A DNA stretch of 7,024 bases, from the NCBI GenBank assembly GCA_016199105.1, contig JACQHI010000461.1, forward strand, positions 1 through 7,024. Reading direction: 5' to 3'. Below are positions 6,376 to 7,024 of this stretch, piece after piece. Position numbers and translations under genes: made by a program. The notes below the pieces were generated by a model. It ran no database searches, was not told where the DNA came from, and worked only from the letters and a program-made list of their open reading frames with translations. The first letter of the stretch is position 1, and each line of letters begins with the position of its first letter. Source of the stretch: Lentisphaerota bacterium (lineage in GTDB: Bacteria > Verrucomicrobiota > Kiritimatiellia > JAAZAB01).

Positions 6376-7024
6376 TCAGCCTTCGGCGGGCAGTCGGGCC
6401 CCGCTTTCCACATGAAAGAAACACAGTCTGTCCGCGTCAACATACACCGGCACCGTATCCCCATCCGACGGAATATGCCTCTGGAGCGAAAGCCTGGCGA
6501 CAAGCCGCATTCCCTCGATTCGCAGGTGAACGAGATATTCCCCCCCCAGAGGCTCTACAAGCTCGACGCCGGCCGGAACTCCCCCCAGCGCAAATCCCTC
6601 TTCTTGTTGAAGCCGCACGGCCTCCGGCCGGACGCCCAGGTGCACCTCGGACAACGCTTTCAGCGTTTCCGCGAATTTCCGGGGAACATCCACCAACCGC
6701 TTTCCGACAACCAAAGAAACGCCTTCCCCCGATTGCCGCACGGCTAATCTTAGAAAATTCATGCCCGGGCTTCCAATAAACTCGCCCACAAACCGGTTGG
6801 CGGGCGAGTCATAAATGTTTCGCGGCGTGTCCACCTGGTGCAACTCGCCGCGATTGAAAACAGCCACGCGCTCGCCCATGGTCATGGCTTCGACCTGGTC
6901 GTGCGTCACATAGACGGTCGTAACGCGAAGGCGTCGGTGTAATTTGATCAGCATTGCCCGCGTCTGCGCGCGAAGCTGCGCGTCCAGATTGGAGAGCGGC
7001 TCGTCCATCAGAAACACCCTTGGC
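6376..7024 (-). CDS. Sugar ABC transporter ATP-binding protein, MalK/UgpC/MsmK type, N-terminus outside window
   Basis: The last 215 residues are present; the Walker A and LSGGQ signature lie beyond the right edge. The fragment opens with Walker B (VFLMDEP), then the D-loop SNLDAQLR, the H-loop YVTHDQVEAMTMG with the switch histidine, and HQVDTPRNIYDSPANRFVGEFIG. The rest is the C-terminal TOBE/regulatory domain with GVRPEAVRL and the end DADRLCFFHVESGARL. This domain architecture marks the CUT1-type ATPases that energise oligosaccharide, polyol or glycerol-phosphate import. It is the first operon gene visible here, 27 bases ahead of the binding-protein gene. One codon region, PLGGEY, contains a run of eight G. 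Such ATPases sometimes serve several importers, but its placement with a full set of partners suggests a dedicated role. Confidence 0.94.
   Translation of the reverse strand, partial: PRVFLMDEPLSNLDAQLRAQTRAMLIKLHRRLRVTTVYVTHDQVEAMTMGERVAVFNRGELHQVDTPRNIYDSPANRFVGEFIGSPGMNFLRLAVRQSGEGVSLVVGKRLVDVPRKFAETLKALSEVHLGVRPEAVRLQQEEGFALGGVPAGVELVEPLGGEYLVHLRIEGMRLVARLSLQRHIPSDGDTVPVYVDADRLCFFHVESGARLPAEG
6540..6547. repeat. Homopolymer of eight G (minus strand) inside the ATPase gene
   Basis: Eight consecutive C on the plus strand encode part of PLGGEY in the TOBE domain of the ATPase. A one-base length change would shift the frame and remove about the last 55 residues. The reading frame is intact in this copy. 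Confidence 0.6.

Overview
All six coding regions lie on the minus strand, so the window reads right to left. It looks like chromosomal DNA from a GC-rich, probably Gram-negative anaerobic or fermentative bacterium. The grounds are a lipoprotein-type sugar-binding protein, a Hyf/Hyc-type membrane module and dense operons with 4-base overlaps. The phylum cannot be fixed from sequence reading alone. The combination would suit PVC-group or similar uncultured lineages, but that is a guess.

Right half (7024 to 3478): a compact carbohydrate ABC importer operon. In transcription order it has a MalK/UgpC-like ATPase (only the C-terminal part is in the window), a lipoprotein substrate-binding protein, a MalF/UgpA-like permease and a MalG/UgpE-like permease. 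Together they form a complete type I importer apart from the missing ATPase N-terminus. The substrate is not readable. The first permease most likely starts at a GTG (5144) with a strong ribosome binding site, not at the longer ATG.

Middle (3477 to 3299): a 179-base intergenic stretch, the only real gap. It holds a perfect TTGACA -35 box inside a TGTCAA-N5-TTGACA dyad, a run of eight G between -35 and -10, and a second palindrome (CGGCTT-N2-AAGCCG) just ahead of the next start codon. I see no convincing terminator after the ABC operon.

Left half (3298 to 1): a second operon. It opens with an excisionase/MerR-type helix-turn-helix domain fused to a PTS EIIA domain of the fructose/Ntr type that keeps its phosphorylatable histidine. 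This gene is coupled by a GTGA overlap to a HyfB-like proton-pumping antiporter subunit, which is coupled by an ATGA overlap to a HyfC-like subunit (NuoH relative) that runs off the left edge. The layout suggests an energy-converting, complex I-like membrane complex (group 4 hydrogenase or relative) whose operon is led by a sensor of the PTS phosphorylation state. The catalytic subunits are outside the window, so hydrogenase activity is not shown.

The most notable element is the HTH-EIIA regulator leading the Hyf-like operon, together with its doubly palindromic promoter region.
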